Assembly: GCA_934757865.1 (NCBI GenBank)
Contig: CAKVLS010000003.1
Location: forward strand, 62,001-126,000
DNA length: 64,000 nucleotides
Reading direction: 5' to 3'
From: an uncultured Clostridia bacterium
GTDB lineage: Bacteria > Bacillota > Clostridia > Christensenellales > UBA1242
In this document: positions 44,266 to 52,975 of the stretch, piece by piece
How the letters are laid out: each line of letters opens with the position of its first letter
How positions within the stretch are numbered: position 1 is the stretch's first letter
Notes under the pieces: generated by a model
Databases searched by the model: none
What the model was told of the DNA's origin: nothing
The model's input: only the letters and a program-made list of their open reading frames with translations
Made by a program: the position numbers and the translations under genes

Positions 44266-45669
44266 TTACTTATCTTGACTATGAGCTTCTGCCTCTTCGC
44301 CGAAAATTTCGATAAGAGATGCATTTCTTTTACTCTCTAGATAATCCTCATATTTATCAATTGGCATTATAGATACACGCTTTTTCTCAGGAGCTATAAC
44401 CATAGTCTCTCCGTTAGAATCTTCGCACATGATTGTGCCTCTTTCGTTAGTTTTGTGTGGACGGAAATAATTGTTTATTTCTACCTCAACAACTGGCTCT
44501 GTTGTGTAAGTGTCTACTGCATGTTTGCCTGCCTTAGTAGGTATTAGTCTTACAAGTTCAAAGGTGTCACCTATAGTTTCTACAACTCTATTACGGCCAA
44601 TGTTAGTTACTTTATCATATACTGGTGGAATAATATTAGCAAAGTCATATGTTCTTACCATACCTTGTTTTTGTTTTCCTTCGCTATTTACTGTTGTTAT
44701 GATAGAATGCTCATCTGCATACTCAGCATCAACAAGGTTTTTTAGGGCAGGAGATTTGATTGCTTTGCCTTGTTTATCAAGAAGAGTAGCTTTGCTATCG
44801 GTTCTAGTTATATATGTAGTTTCTCCATAGAAAGTATAATTTATCTTAGATACTCTTCCTTTGGTGTCAAACTTATGCTCAAAAACATCTTTTTTATCTC
44901 TATCTCTAGAATTTAAGTTTACATCATATACACTAGATGAGTTATCTTTGTATACGATTAATTCATCATAAGCATAATCAAAATCTTTAACATTTTTTTG
45001 AGTCAAAGTAACTCTTACCTTGCCGTCTGATAGGTCAAATCCTTCAAGCCAAGTTGTATTTGGGTTTACTTCGTCACGGCTTAGAGTTAGTAGGTTGTGG
45101 TTAATACACTCATAGCGAGAACAGTCTGTTGTAAGCAAAGTACCATCTCTTGCTATCAAAGTTTTTTCACCATTATATTGTTCTAAGAAAATAACATCAC
45201 TCTTGATGCCATTTGCTTTGTCCCCGCAATGATAACTTTTATAAATATCGTTTATTATAGGTTCTCCAGAGTTTGCATCAAAAGGTACATAAGCTTTTAT
45301 ACGAGATCTGTCGTGAATAATTTTTGCAACGACAACATCTCCGATTACCTCTATTGTACCCATAGTTGCATTTTCATGAGCTGTGGTAGGAACAACCTTG
45401 CCTGACTTGGCAATAAATCCCCATTGACCATCAGTATCAAGATAAGTGATACAGTTGTCAAAAACATCTATAGCATAGATATTAGTATTGGTGCAACCCT
45501 TTGAAGTTGTTAACTGCATACAGCCATTTTCGGTAGGTCTTAGGTCAACTCCTTCTGGTAAAATTTGCTCTCCTGATTTTATTACTCTTGGTTTTTCGTT
45601 GTGTCCAAAAGTCTCACACAATTTCATTTTTTTGAAAGGCCCAAACCCGGTCTTTACATACTTAAACAT
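44266..45669 (-). CDS. Paralogue A of a two-gene family of unknown function
   Basis: A 467-residue soluble protein, the upstream member of a tandem duplicate. It opens T-G-F-G-P-F-K-K-M and shows the same D-x-x-Y-x-D-x-D-G-Q-W-G-F-I-A-K block near 75-90, which is the closest point to a WG repeat. Later blocks align along the whole length, including T-Y-T-T-E and Y-F-x-P-x-x-T-N-E near the end. The family is unrecognised. It is its own unit, with a terminator between it and paralogue B. GGAGAG precedes the ATG. Confidence 0.62.
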   Translation of the reverse strand: MFKYVKTGFGPFKKMKLCETFGHNEKPRVIKSGEQILPEGVDLRPTENGCMQLTTSKGCTNTNIYAIDVFDNCITYLDTDGQWGFIAKSGKVVPTTAHENATMGTIEVIGDVVVAKIIHDRSRIKAYVPFDANSGEPIINDIYKSYHCGDKANGIKSDVIFLEQYNGEKTLIARDGTLLTTDCSRYECINHNLLTLSRDEVNPNTTWLEGFDLSDGKVRVTLTQKNVKDFDYAYDELIVYKDNSSSVYDVNLNSRDRDKKDVFEHKFDTKGRVSKINYTFYGETTYITRTDSKATLLDKQGKAIKSPALKNLVDAEYADEHSIITTVNSEGKQKQGMVRTYDFANIIPPVYDKVTNIGRNRVVETIGDTFELVRLIPTKAGKHAVDTYTTEPVVEVEINNYFRPHKTNERGTIMCEDSNGETMVIAPEKKRVSIMPIDKYEDYLESKRNASLIEIFGEEAEAHSQDK

Positions 45670-45839
45670 TTTATCTCTCCTAAAACAGCCTAATTGGCCA
45701 TTTATTTATTGTACAATTATTATACAACATGTTATTATTTTCGTCAAGATGGGTAAACCCCGTTTTTTGCATTTTGGGTCAAAATACCCTCAAAAATGGC
45801 TATTTTTGATGTATTTTTGGGCTGTTTTTTGAAAAGAAA

Positions 45840-45875
45840 AATTAGACTAGTCAATTTTTTTGACCAGTCTAATAA
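45840..45875 (-). terminator. Terminator of nrdD-nrdG
   Basis: TTAGACT and GTCAA pairing with TTGAC and AGTCTAA, a long hairpin just after nrdG. Confidence 0.85.
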
Positions 45876-45890
45876 GTTTTTTATTAAGTT

Positions 45891-46385
45891 TTAGTCTACG
45901 GTATGAAGTACGATTTTGCCAGTTTTAAGAGTGTCTTTTACATCAATTACTCTTTGATTTGAGCTGCCTTTCCACTTTAATTTTGGGTCGTGCAAAGCCC
46001 TTACAAACTCGCCATCAACCAATATATCTATTAGGTTTATGTTAGGTAAGTCTTTGATTTCTTCCCACTTAAAACCTGTGTAAAGCCAAATATCTTTGTT
46101 TGGATATTTTTCGCTTACTTCTTTTACGAAAGCAAGTACTGTATCTCTGTTTTCGCAAAATAGTGGGTCCCCACCGCTAAATGTGATTCCTTGGATATAG
46201 TCTTTGTCTAACTCATCAAAAATTTCTTTTTTTGCAGCGTCGTCAAATTTAACTCCGCCTTTTTTGTTCCAGGTGTAAGAGTTATGACAACCATCACAAC
46301 AGTGGTCACAACCTGCAACCCAAAGGACAACTCTTAGTCCATCTCCGTTAACCATATCGTCTTTTGTAATGCTATAATAGTTCAT
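45891..46385 (-). CDS. nrdG: Anaerobic ribonucleotide reductase activating protein
   Basis: A 164-residue radical-SAM enzyme that installs the glycyl radical in NrdD. The 4Fe-4S ligands are C26, C30 and C33 in GCDHCCDGC (CX3CX2C), and the SAM-binding GGDP motif is seen as FSGGDPLF near 69-76. It follows nrdD by 10 bp with an AGGAG site, so the two are one operon. It is strictly anaerobic and oxygen-labile. Confidence 0.95.
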   Translation of the reverse strand: MNYYSITKDDMVNGDGLRVVLWVAGCDHCCDGCHNSYTWNKKGGVKFDDAAKKEIFDELDKDYIQGITFSGGDPLFCENRDTVLAFVKEVSEKYPNKDIWLYTGFKWEEIKDLPNINLIDILVDGEFVRALHDPKLKWKGSSNQRVIDVKDTLKTGKIVLHTVD

Positions 46386-46395
46386 AATTTTTCTC

Positions 46396-48546
46396 CTACA
46401 TAGAAACTCTATCTCTTATCTCGGCTAGTTTGCCATCGTTCATGAAGCTTCTGCCTTTTACCTTAGAGTAGCCTAGGTATCCGCAAACTCTATTTACTTC
46501 TGTTATATCTTCGCTACCACATTTTGGACATTTGACCATATCTAGTTGCTCATATCCACAATGCTCGCAGTAGCATTTATCCATATTAACACCTTGATAG
46601 AAGCCCATAGCCATACCTCTTCTAATGATAGCTTTTAGAGCCTCAATGTTGTAGTCAATAGGGTACTTAGTATAAGTAATCTTTCCGCCATTTGATAGCT
46701 CCCAGAATCTCTTTTCTAGGTCTTGCTTTTGGATAGGTGTGATATGCTCGCCTACATGGCAGTGGAAACTGTTAGTAAAGTATTCTTTATCCGAAACGCC
46801 CTCAATAACGCCGTACATATCTCTAAATTGTTTAACTTGAAGAGATATTAAACTCTCAGCAGGTGTGCCGTATATAGCGTATAAGATGTGGTCTTCTTCT
46901 TTTATCTTAGCGATATAGTCGTTAAGGTATTGCATTACTTCTAGTGCAAATTGTCCGTCTTCTACGATTGACTTGCCGTTGTATAGTCTTTGAAGTTCGT
47001 TAAGAGCAGTATAACCAAAGCTAAATGTTACATAATCAAGTAGAGGAGCGATTGGGTCAGTTGCTTTTAGGTGACCTTTGTACAAGCCGCCTTCCATAAA
47101 TGCAAGTGGGCTCTTAGCAGCTTTTAGTTTGCCAAGAAAATCTTTTGTTCTTTGGTGAAGATGTCTAATCATCTCAAGATAGTGATGGTAAACTTCATAG
47201 AAGTCTTTTCCTTCAGTCTTTGCCTTCATAAATATCATAGGAAGGTTAAGAGTGATAGCTCCGCCATTGAATCTACCAACAAAAACAGGAACATCTTTGT
47301 CATCGGCTGGGTGTTGACCGCCTCTTTCCCAATATGGAGAAAGGAAAGCTCTGCAACCCATAGGAGAAATAACCTTGCCATACTTTTTGTACATGCTCGC
47401 GATATATCCCTCGCCGCTCATGCTTAGGTAGTCTGGGTATTGTGCTTTTGATGAGCACTCTACGGCTGCGTCAAATAGGTCTTCTAACTCTTTGCCTTTG
47501 CCGTGAACATTTTCGTCATATAAGAATACTAGTTTTGGAAACAAAACAGCCTTTTTGAATCCGGGAGCACCTTGACCACCAGCTCTTACTTTTAGCATAG
47601 CTTTAGTTGCCATTTTCTCAAAGTCGCCACCACCTAGGCCAAATGTAAATGTAACAAATGGGTAGTCGCCACGAGAAGAGCCTACAGTGTTTAGCTTATA
47701 TTCAAGAGCTTGGAAACCTTGCTCAAAATCTCTCTTTACTTTGTTATAAGCGTATTCTTTGGTCTTTTCTTCTAGCTCTTTTTCGCTTAGAGTAGAGCCA
47801 AAGTCTTTAACTATCTTTTTGTACTCATCACAGTATTTAACATAGCTCTTTTGTGCATAAGGAGCTAAAACTTTATCAACTTCTGGCAAAGTAAAACCGC
47901 CATATTGTTGGCTAGCTGCAGCCATGATAACATCGCCTAGTACGTTAAAGGTAATAGCTAGGGTAGTAGGCTCTGTGTACTTGATGTTACCTAGCTCAAA
48001 GCCTCCGCTAAGAACAGCAGCTACATCAAATAGGCAGCAGTTATAGGTGTCAAGTCTTGCACTACGGTCGTGGATATATATGTATCCCTCTTTCATAGCT
48101 TGTCTTTCTTCTGGCATCAAGAAGAACTTTTTGTAAAACTCGCCGTTAAGTTCGTTCCAGCCAAGGCAACGCTTAGTTGATACAAGTGTGCTGTCGGTGT
48201 TGGCGTTACTTCTATCGCCGATAAAGTCAATGCTTTGAACTTTTTGGTATACATTATCTAGCATTTTTACAAAGTCTTGACGATAGTTACGATAATCTTT
48301 GTAACTCTTCGCAACTCTTTCATCTACGCTCTCTAGTGCCTTTTCTACAATGTTGTGCATGGTAGGAATAGGTATCTCTTTTAGTCCTAGAGATTTAACC
48401 TCGCCGTTAACAAAATTTCTAATTCTGTCAAGGTCCTCTTCGTTGAAGGTAATTAGTGCTCTAGACGCACTTTTGCTGATAGCAGCGATAACCTTTTCTA
48501 CATTATAGTCTTCTCTTGTTCCATCTTTTTTTATGACTTTTATCAT
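46396..48546 (-). CDS. nrdD: Anaerobic (class III) ribonucleoside-triphosphate reductase
   Basis: A 716-residue enzyme reducing NTPs to dNTPs. The N-terminal ATP-cone is seen (IKVIKKDGTREDY onward). A zinc site with CEHCG and CPKCG lies near residue 660, and the glycyl-radical loop RVCGYLGYSK near 690 holds the radical Gly. The ATG at 48546 is chosen for AAGGAGGA; in-frame ATGs 33 and 23 codons upstream have no such site. An NrdR-like box lies upstream. It is the only RNR in the window and implies anaerobic life. Confidence 0.96.
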   Translation of the reverse strand: MIKVIKKDGTREDYNVEKVIAAISKSASRALITFNEEDLDRIRNFVNGEVKSLGLKEIPIPTMHNIVEKALESVDERVAKSYKDYRNYRQDFVKMLDNVYQKVQSIDFIGDRSNANTDSTLVSTKRCLGWNELNGEFYKKFFLMPEERQAMKEGYIYIHDRSARLDTYNCCLFDVAAVLSGGFELGNIKYTEPTTLAITFNVLGDVIMAAASQQYGGFTLPEVDKVLAPYAQKSYVKYCDEYKKIVKDFGSTLSEKELEEKTKEYAYNKVKRDFEQGFQALEYKLNTVGSSRGDYPFVTFTFGLGGGDFEKMATKAMLKVRAGGQGAPGFKKAVLFPKLVFLYDENVHGKGKELEDLFDAAVECSSKAQYPDYLSMSGEGYIASMYKKYGKVISPMGCRAFLSPYWERGGQHPADDKDVPVFVGRFNGGAITLNLPMIFMKAKTEGKDFYEVYHHYLEMIRHLHQRTKDFLGKLKAAKSPLAFMEGGLYKGHLKATDPIAPLLDYVTFSFGYTALNELQRLYNGKSIVEDGQFALEVMQYLNDYIAKIKEEDHILYAIYGTPAESLISLQVKQFRDMYGVIEGVSDKEYFTNSFHCHVGEHITPIQKQDLEKRFWELSNGGKITYTKYPIDYNIEALKAIIRRGMAMGFYQGVNMDKCYCEHCGYEQLDMVKCPKCGSEDITEVNRVCGYLGYSKVKGRSFMNDGKLAEIRDRVSM

Positions 48547-48568
48547 AGTATCCTCCTTAGATGCCAAA

Positions 48569-48584
48569 ACACAATATATTGTGG
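48569..48584. promoter_or_regulatory. NrdR-like box
   Basis: ACACAATATATTGTGG, a near-perfect palindrome matching the NrdR consensus ACACWATATATWGTGT. It lies between the nrdD promoter and start codon. A much weaker match starting 15 bp away at 48600-48615 could be the usual second box. Confidence 0.8.
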
Positions 48585-48616
48585 TCTTATGTTTGCCACA
48601 ACTACTATATGCCATA

Positions 48617-48645
48617 TTTATAGCACAAGTATATAATATAGGCAA
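48617..48645 (-). promoter_or_regulatory. nrdD promoter
   Basis: Minus strand TTGCCT (48645-48640) and TATAAA (48622-48617) with a 17 bp spacer that ends in TGC, close to an extended -10. Confidence 0.7.
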
Positions 48646-48953
48646 TATATTTTAATCAAAAAAAATCTATAAAAATTTGGTCAAAAACGCTTGCTTTTTT
48701 TTGAACGCAAAAAAGGTGTCAAAAAATGCCCAAAAATAGGGGGTTTTTGGCTCAAAATGATTAAAACTCAAAAATAGCAATTTTTTGGCTAAAAAAATAA
48801 ATTTTTGGTCGACCAATTGGTTCGTTATAAAAACATAATTAAAAACAAATTTTGAATAATTTTTGAACTATTTTTTGCAAAAATATTCTAAAATATTTTG
48901 TGTAAAGTAGTAAAAAATTTGCGTTTGTGTTACAATATTTTTAGAGGTAAAAT

Positions 48954-49490
48954 ATGAAATTAGTTATTGCATCGGATATACATGGCTCTTATTATTATGC
49001 CAAGAAGCTTATAGATAGATTTGAGAGTGAGAAGGGTGACAAACTATTGCTTTTGGGCGACTTTTATTATCACGGTCCACGCAATCCACTACCTAACGAG
49101 TATAACCCTATGAAAGTTGCAGAGCTGCTTAACAAGTACACTGACAAAATTGTCGCAATAAAAGGTAACTGTGATAGCGAGGTAGATGAGATGATATCTA
49201 ACTTCAAAATGCAAAACCTTGTTAACTTACCTTACGAAGGTAAAACTATAACACTAACTCATGGACACAAGTATGACAAAAACAACTTTCCACCTTTTGT
49301 GGGGGATATATTTTTGTATGGGCATTACCATGTGCCTTTTATTGAAGAAAAAGACGGAGTAATAGTTGCAAGCCCAGGCTCTACATCACTACCTAAGGGA
49401 GGTAGCAAAAATAGTTATATGACAATCGAAAATAATACTATTATAATCAAAAGCCTTGATGGCGAAATTTTGATGAAAAAGCAGTTCTAA
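48954..49490 (+). CDS. yfcE: YfcE/MJ0936-type metallophosphodiesterase
   Basis: A 178-residue phosphodiesterase. Metal ligands are in place: SDIHGS at 7-12, LLGDFYYHGP near 32-41, KGNCDSE near 64-70, THGH near 97-100, and YGHYHVPF near 120-127. It is the standard length for YfcE. The family hydrolyses phosphodiesters in vitro; the natural substrate is unknown. The start has AGAGGTA. It is a single gene ending in a terminator. Confidence 0.92.
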   Translation: MKLVIASDIHGSYYYAKKLIDRFESEKGDKLLLLGDFYYHGPRNPLPNEYNPMKVAELLNKYTDKIVAIKGNCDSEVDEMISNFKMQNLVNLPYEGKTITLTHGHKYDKNNFPPFVGDIFLYGHYHVPFIEEKDGVIVASPGSTSLPKGGSKNSYMTIENNTIIIKSLDGEILMKKQF

Positions 49491-49493
49491 ATA

Positions 49494-49536
49494 AAGTTCC
49501 AAAAGTAAAAATACTTTTGGAACTTTTATTTTTTTA
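49494..49536 (+). terminator. Rho-independent terminator
   Basis: AAGTTCCAAAAGTA / TACTTTTGGAACTT, 14 bp perfect stem, T tail. Confidence 0.93.
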
Positions 49537-49547
49537 ACTTTTGATTA

Positions 49548-49576
49548 TTGACAGTAGTATGTCGTTGTTATATTAT
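49548..49576 (+). promoter_or_regulatory. Promoter of the ABC exporter
   Basis: TTGACA at 49548-49553 and TATTAT at 49571-49576 with a 17 bp spacer. Confidence 0.75.
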
Positions 49577-49630
49577 AATTTTACTAGTATATATAATATT
49601 ATATGAAATCTAATAAAAAGGGGAAAAGTT

Positions 49631-51466
49631 GTGACTGAAGAAGAACTAAAAAAGAAAAAAATAAAAAAGCCAAAAGAACCAAAAAAACCTAACAAACTAA
49701 AAGGCTACAAAGGTCTTAGGAAGTTGGTACCTTTTTATAAGAGATACAGCGGATTATTTTTTGCGACAATGCTTACTCTTATACTTAGTGCAGTTATCAA
49801 CTTATTTTCACCTATTTTTAGTGCTAACGCACTAGCAAGCTTGTCTGAGTACAAGTATGACCAAGCACTTTTGTTTGCGATGCTAGTTATAGCAGTTAGA
49901 CTACTTGTAGAGATAGCTAACTATCTTCATAACATCTGTTATGTTAAGATGGATTGCAAAGTCGTCTTTGATATCAAGACAACACTTATTAGAGCGATAA
50001 CTTCTACCACTATGAGAAAGAGCGATAAGACTAATAGCGGCGTATATATTGAGAGACTTAACGAGGACTCTAACAAATGCTCTGATGTCCTTATGGATAT
50101 AATGAGCGTTTTTCTTGATGTTATATCAAACTTAGCCTTCCTTATCTACATAGCTTTTCTTAATATCTGGTTCTTCTTAGCACTAGTTGCTTATGTACTT
50201 GTGCTTTGGGTATTTGATAGCAAAAAAGAAAGAATGTGGTATATCCAAAGAAAGAAGTTTAGAGAGACAAGAGAAATAGCAACCGGTACATACAATGAGC
50301 AAGTTAGAGGCCTAAGAGATATCAAGAGCCTTAATATTAGGAATAACACAATAAGGGATTCTGGTAATAAGTTTGAGGACGCTTTGGCTATACACAAACT
50401 TTCAAGATTTACCCGTAGAAAATGGGTGTTTATTCGTAACGCAGTAGCTATCGTGTTTGAGGTTGGATTCTTTGTTATGGGTATTTTGTTTATAAAAAAC
50501 AGCCTAATAACCCTTGCTAACTTCTTAGTTATCTACATGTACCACGGCAATGTAAGAGGTTTGACTAACTACTTTGCTATGATCAAACAATACGCCATAG
50601 AGGGCGAGCTTGCTGCTCAAAGAGTCTTTGAAGTTATTGACGAGTTTCCAAAAGAGCAATTTGGTCAAAACACTATCGAAAAAGTTGATGGCAAGATTGA
50701 ATTTAGAGATGTAACATTTGCGTATGACGAGGGCGAAAATGTCCTTGAACACTTAGACTTAACATTTGAGCCAAATAAGACAACTGCAGTTGTAGGAAAA
50801 AGCGGCAGCGGTAAGTCGACAATTTTGGCACTTATCAATAAACTATATACAGTAACTGACGGGACAATAACACTTGACGGACAAGATATTAACACACTTA
50901 CTGAGGACACTATAAGGAATAACATCGGTATAGTTACCCAAACTCCATATATCTTCAATAGAACAATAAGAGAAAATCTTTTGTTCATCAAGCCAGACGC
51001 CACAGAAGAAGAAATGATATCTGCCTTAAAGCGTGCCCAAATATATAACTTTGTTAAGAAGTTAGACAAAGGCTTAGACAGCTTGGTAGGCGAAAATGGT
51101 GTTATGTTGTCCGGCGGTCAAAAGCAAAGAATAGCCATAGCTCGTATACTACTAAAAAATAGTAAAATAATAGTATTTGACGAGGCAACTAGTGCACTAG
51201 ACAATGAGAGTCAAGGACTAATCGTTAAGGCAATAGATAGCCTTAAGAAAAATCACACTATAATAATTGTAGCACACAGATTGTCTACAATTGTTGGTGC
51301 GGACAATATAGTAGTTTTGGACGGCGGCAAAATCTTAGCCCAAGGCACACACGAAGAATTGTTCAAAAAGTGCAAAATGTACAAAGACCTATATAAGAGC
51401 GAAGAGACAAGAGTAGAGTTAGAGGGCAAACTTGAAAAAGTAAATGAGATAAATACTGTTTTTTAA
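49631..51466 (+). CDS. ABC exporter, fused permease-ATPase
   Basis: A 611-residue half-transporter. A basic N-terminus of about 30 residues is followed by six helices (about 38-330) and an ATPase domain: Walker A GKSGSGKST near 389-397, signature LSGGQKQR near 493-500, Walker B IIVFDEATSALD near 513-524, and switch His in VAHRLS. It should act as a homodimer or with an unseen partner, exporting lipid, drug or peptide. It starts with GTG, preceded by AAGGGGAAAAG. A convergent terminator follows. Confidence 0.94.
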   Translation: MTEEELKKKKIKKPKEPKKPNKLKGYKGLRKLVPFYKRYSGLFFATMLTLILSAVINLFSPIFSANALASLSEYKYDQALLFAMLVIAVRLLVEIANYLHNICYVKMDCKVVFDIKTTLIRAITSTTMRKSDKTNSGVYIERLNEDSNKCSDVLMDIMSVFLDVISNLAFLIYIAFLNIWFFLALVAYVLVLWVFDSKKERMWYIQRKKFRETREIATGTYNEQVRGLRDIKSLNIRNNTIRDSGNKFEDALAIHKLSRFTRRKWVFIRNAVAIVFEVGFFVMGILFIKNSLITLANFLVIYMYHGNVRGLTNYFAMIKQYAIEGELAAQRVFEVIDEFPKEQFGQNTIEKVDGKIEFRDVTFAYDEGENVLEHLDLTFEPNKTTAVVGKSGSGKSTILALINKLYTVTDGTITLDGQDINTLTEDTIRNNIGIVTQTPYIFNRTIRENLLFIKPDATEEEMISALKRAQIYNFVKKLDKGLDSLVGENGVMLSGGQKQRIAIARILLKNSKIIVFDEATSALDNESQGLIVKAIDSLKKNHTIIIVAHRLSTIVGADNIVVLDGGKILAQGTHEELFKKCKMYKDLYKSEETRVELEGKLEKVNEINTVF

Positions 51467-51480
51467 TCATAATAGCAACA

Positions 51481-51516
51481 AAAAAATGCAAGCTAAAATT
51501 TTAGCTTGCATTTTTG
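51481..51516. terminator. Bidirectional terminator
   Basis: AAAATGCAAGCTAAAA / TTTTAGCTTGCATTTT, 16 bp palindromic stem between convergent genes. Confidence 0.93.
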
Positions 51517-51523
51517 TTATAAA

Positions 51524-52405
51524 TTATTTTTCTTGTGGTGTATCTATTGTGTAATAAAATGTTTGACCGCAAGAATTATCTAATTCTTCTTTGCGGGCGT
51601 TAGCTTCTAAGATAAGAGACATCTTAGGTAGCTCAAACTCTTTTTGATAATTTCTATCTGTTAGTAAGGTTTGGTCTTGCATAAATCCAGCACCATAACC
51701 TTTTCCTTGCATTATTGCCTCGCTATCGCTGCCATTTAGTATACCTTTTTCATAAGTGCTGTCACAATATAATGTTTTACCATCAAGATTGACTTCTACC
51801 ATTGCATGGTCGCCAAGTCCAATAACTTTTGAATCAATACCAATTTTTTCGAACATATATGAAATAGTGCATGCATCACTAAGGCAAGTGCCTGCATGGT
51901 TGCGAAGTCCATAATAAACTTCTTTCATAAGTTCTCTATTGATGTCGTCATGATAAATATTCTTTGAAGCAACTCTCATAAATTGTGTTAATACTTTGTC
52001 ATATGCTATATCGCTAGTAACATGATCAAAAACTCTTCTTGCATAGTCAAGTTTTTCGTCTATGCTTTCGCTGCCGTCAATCTCTATGCCACAGCCAGAA
52101 AAAATTTGTTCAATCTCATCATCAATGCCGTTTACAATATCGCGAGTGCTTTTCCCTTCAAAGGTGCTTTCCATCAAGTCGTAGTATTTTCTTAGTGCAG
52201 AATTTTTTATCATCTCAATGGCTTTTTCTTCAAGGGTCTTTTCTTTTGGACTGTCTGTATTCATAATAGGCTTAGGGCTAAATTGTTTGCCTTCGTCTTT
52301 TACTTCTGTGGTAGTTTCTGGTGATTTAGTGCCGCCAAGTTCATCTTTACTGATTTTGCCAACAACTGGCTTATCTTTCTTTTTTCTTTTTAGAAATTCG
52401 AACAT
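51524..52405 (-). CDS. Transglutaminase-like protein, cytoplasmic form
   Basis: A 293-residue protein. The C-terminal half has the transglutaminase/cysteine-protease triad in order: C174 in HAGTCLSDA, H200 in GDHAMVEV and D215 in YCDSTYE. The N-terminal half is charged and disordered-looking, with no signal peptide. The ATG at 52405 is preferred because GGGAG is 8-9 nt upstream; an ATG 15 bp further upstream lacks a site. It resembles the larger transglutaminase-like protein encoded nearby and may share a role in modifying or cleaving peptides. Substrate unknown. Confidence 0.8.
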   Translation of the reverse strand: MFEFLKRKKKDKPVVGKISKDELGGTKSPETTTEVKDEGKQFSPKPIMNTDSPKEKTLEEKAIEMIKNSALRKYYDLMESTFEGKSTRDIVNGIDDEIEQIFSGCGIEIDGSESIDEKLDYARRVFDHVTSDIAYDKVLTQFMRVASKNIYHDDINRELMKEVYYGLRNHAGTCLSDACTISYMFEKIGIDSKVIGLGDHAMVEVNLDGKTLYCDSTYEKGILNGSDSEAIMQGKGYGAGFMQDQTLLTDRNYQKEFELPKMSLILEANARKEELDNSCGQTFYYTIDTPQEK

Positions 52406-52719
52406 AATAACATCTCCCATATATTCGCCATATTATACCGCCGGAGCGTACTTTTTGTCAATATGCAACTTTTATGGCAAGGCTATTTATGAGCCCTAAA
52501 AACTATATAAAATAAATATATTGAAATTTGATATGTGGAAATATTAATTTGATAAAAAAATAGACACTATGGAGGTGTCTATCTTTTTTATTTTGAAATT
52601 ATATGTTTGACAATTATTTAATCAAATATCTCTACAAGTATAGTTGTTTATATTTTTGATAAACTTTTGATTAGTTTCAAAAGTTAAATTTCTATTAAAT
52701 ATTTTTCTAGCATATTTAG
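52406..52719. other. Intergenic region with one terminator
   Basis: 314 bp containing the hairpin at 52558-52590 and otherwise AT-rich DNA. No gene or RNA is seen. Confidence 0.6.
52558..52590. terminator. Terminator downstream of the 52720 gene
   Basis: ATAGACAC / GTGTCTAT with a 7 nt loop, A-run and T-run on the two sides; serves the minus-strand operon. Confidence 0.85.
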
Positions 52720-52965
52720 TTACTTGCTAGCGTGCTCACTTGCAGCCCTCTTGATAAGCCTCTCTAATATGTATTGATAGTCGCCGCCAGTATAAGGCTT
52801 AACAATTAAAGACTTGTCTGTAGATTCAAGTTCTACAATTTTCAATTCCTTTGGCTCAGATAGAGTAGATATAAGCCCGAAGATTATATTGTCTAACTTC
52901 TCGGCGGTAAGAACTAAATATTTTTTGTTATCACTAAGAGTGATGATAGAATTTTTTATTTTCAT
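52720..52965 (-). CDS. Small DUF1292-like protein
   Basis: An 81-residue soluble protein. The short beta-rich layout (NSIITLSDNKKYLVLT, then a Lys/Tyr-rich C-terminus) loosely resembles DUF1292, but this is weak. The ATG at 52965 has AAGGAG six bases upstream; an in-frame ATG 72 bp earlier is inside the next gene. It starts 11 bp after the stop of the 52976-54559 gene and is co-transcribed with it. Confidence 0.6.
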   Translation of the reverse strand: MKIKNSIITLSDNKKYLVLTAEKLDNIIFGLISTLSEPKELKIVELESTDKSLIVKPYTGGDYQYILERLIKRAASEHASK

Positions 52966-52975
52966 CTTAAACTCC

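Larger units (their letters stand above)
48547..48953. other. Regulatory region of nrdDG and AT-rich spacer
   Basis: 407 bp between divergent nrdD and the phosphodiesterase gene. It carries the nrdD promoter and NrdR-like box, a short palindrome ACCAATTGGT at 48812-48821, and a TACAAT -10 near 48929-48940 for the plus-strand gene. Nothing else is apparent. Confidence 0.65.
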
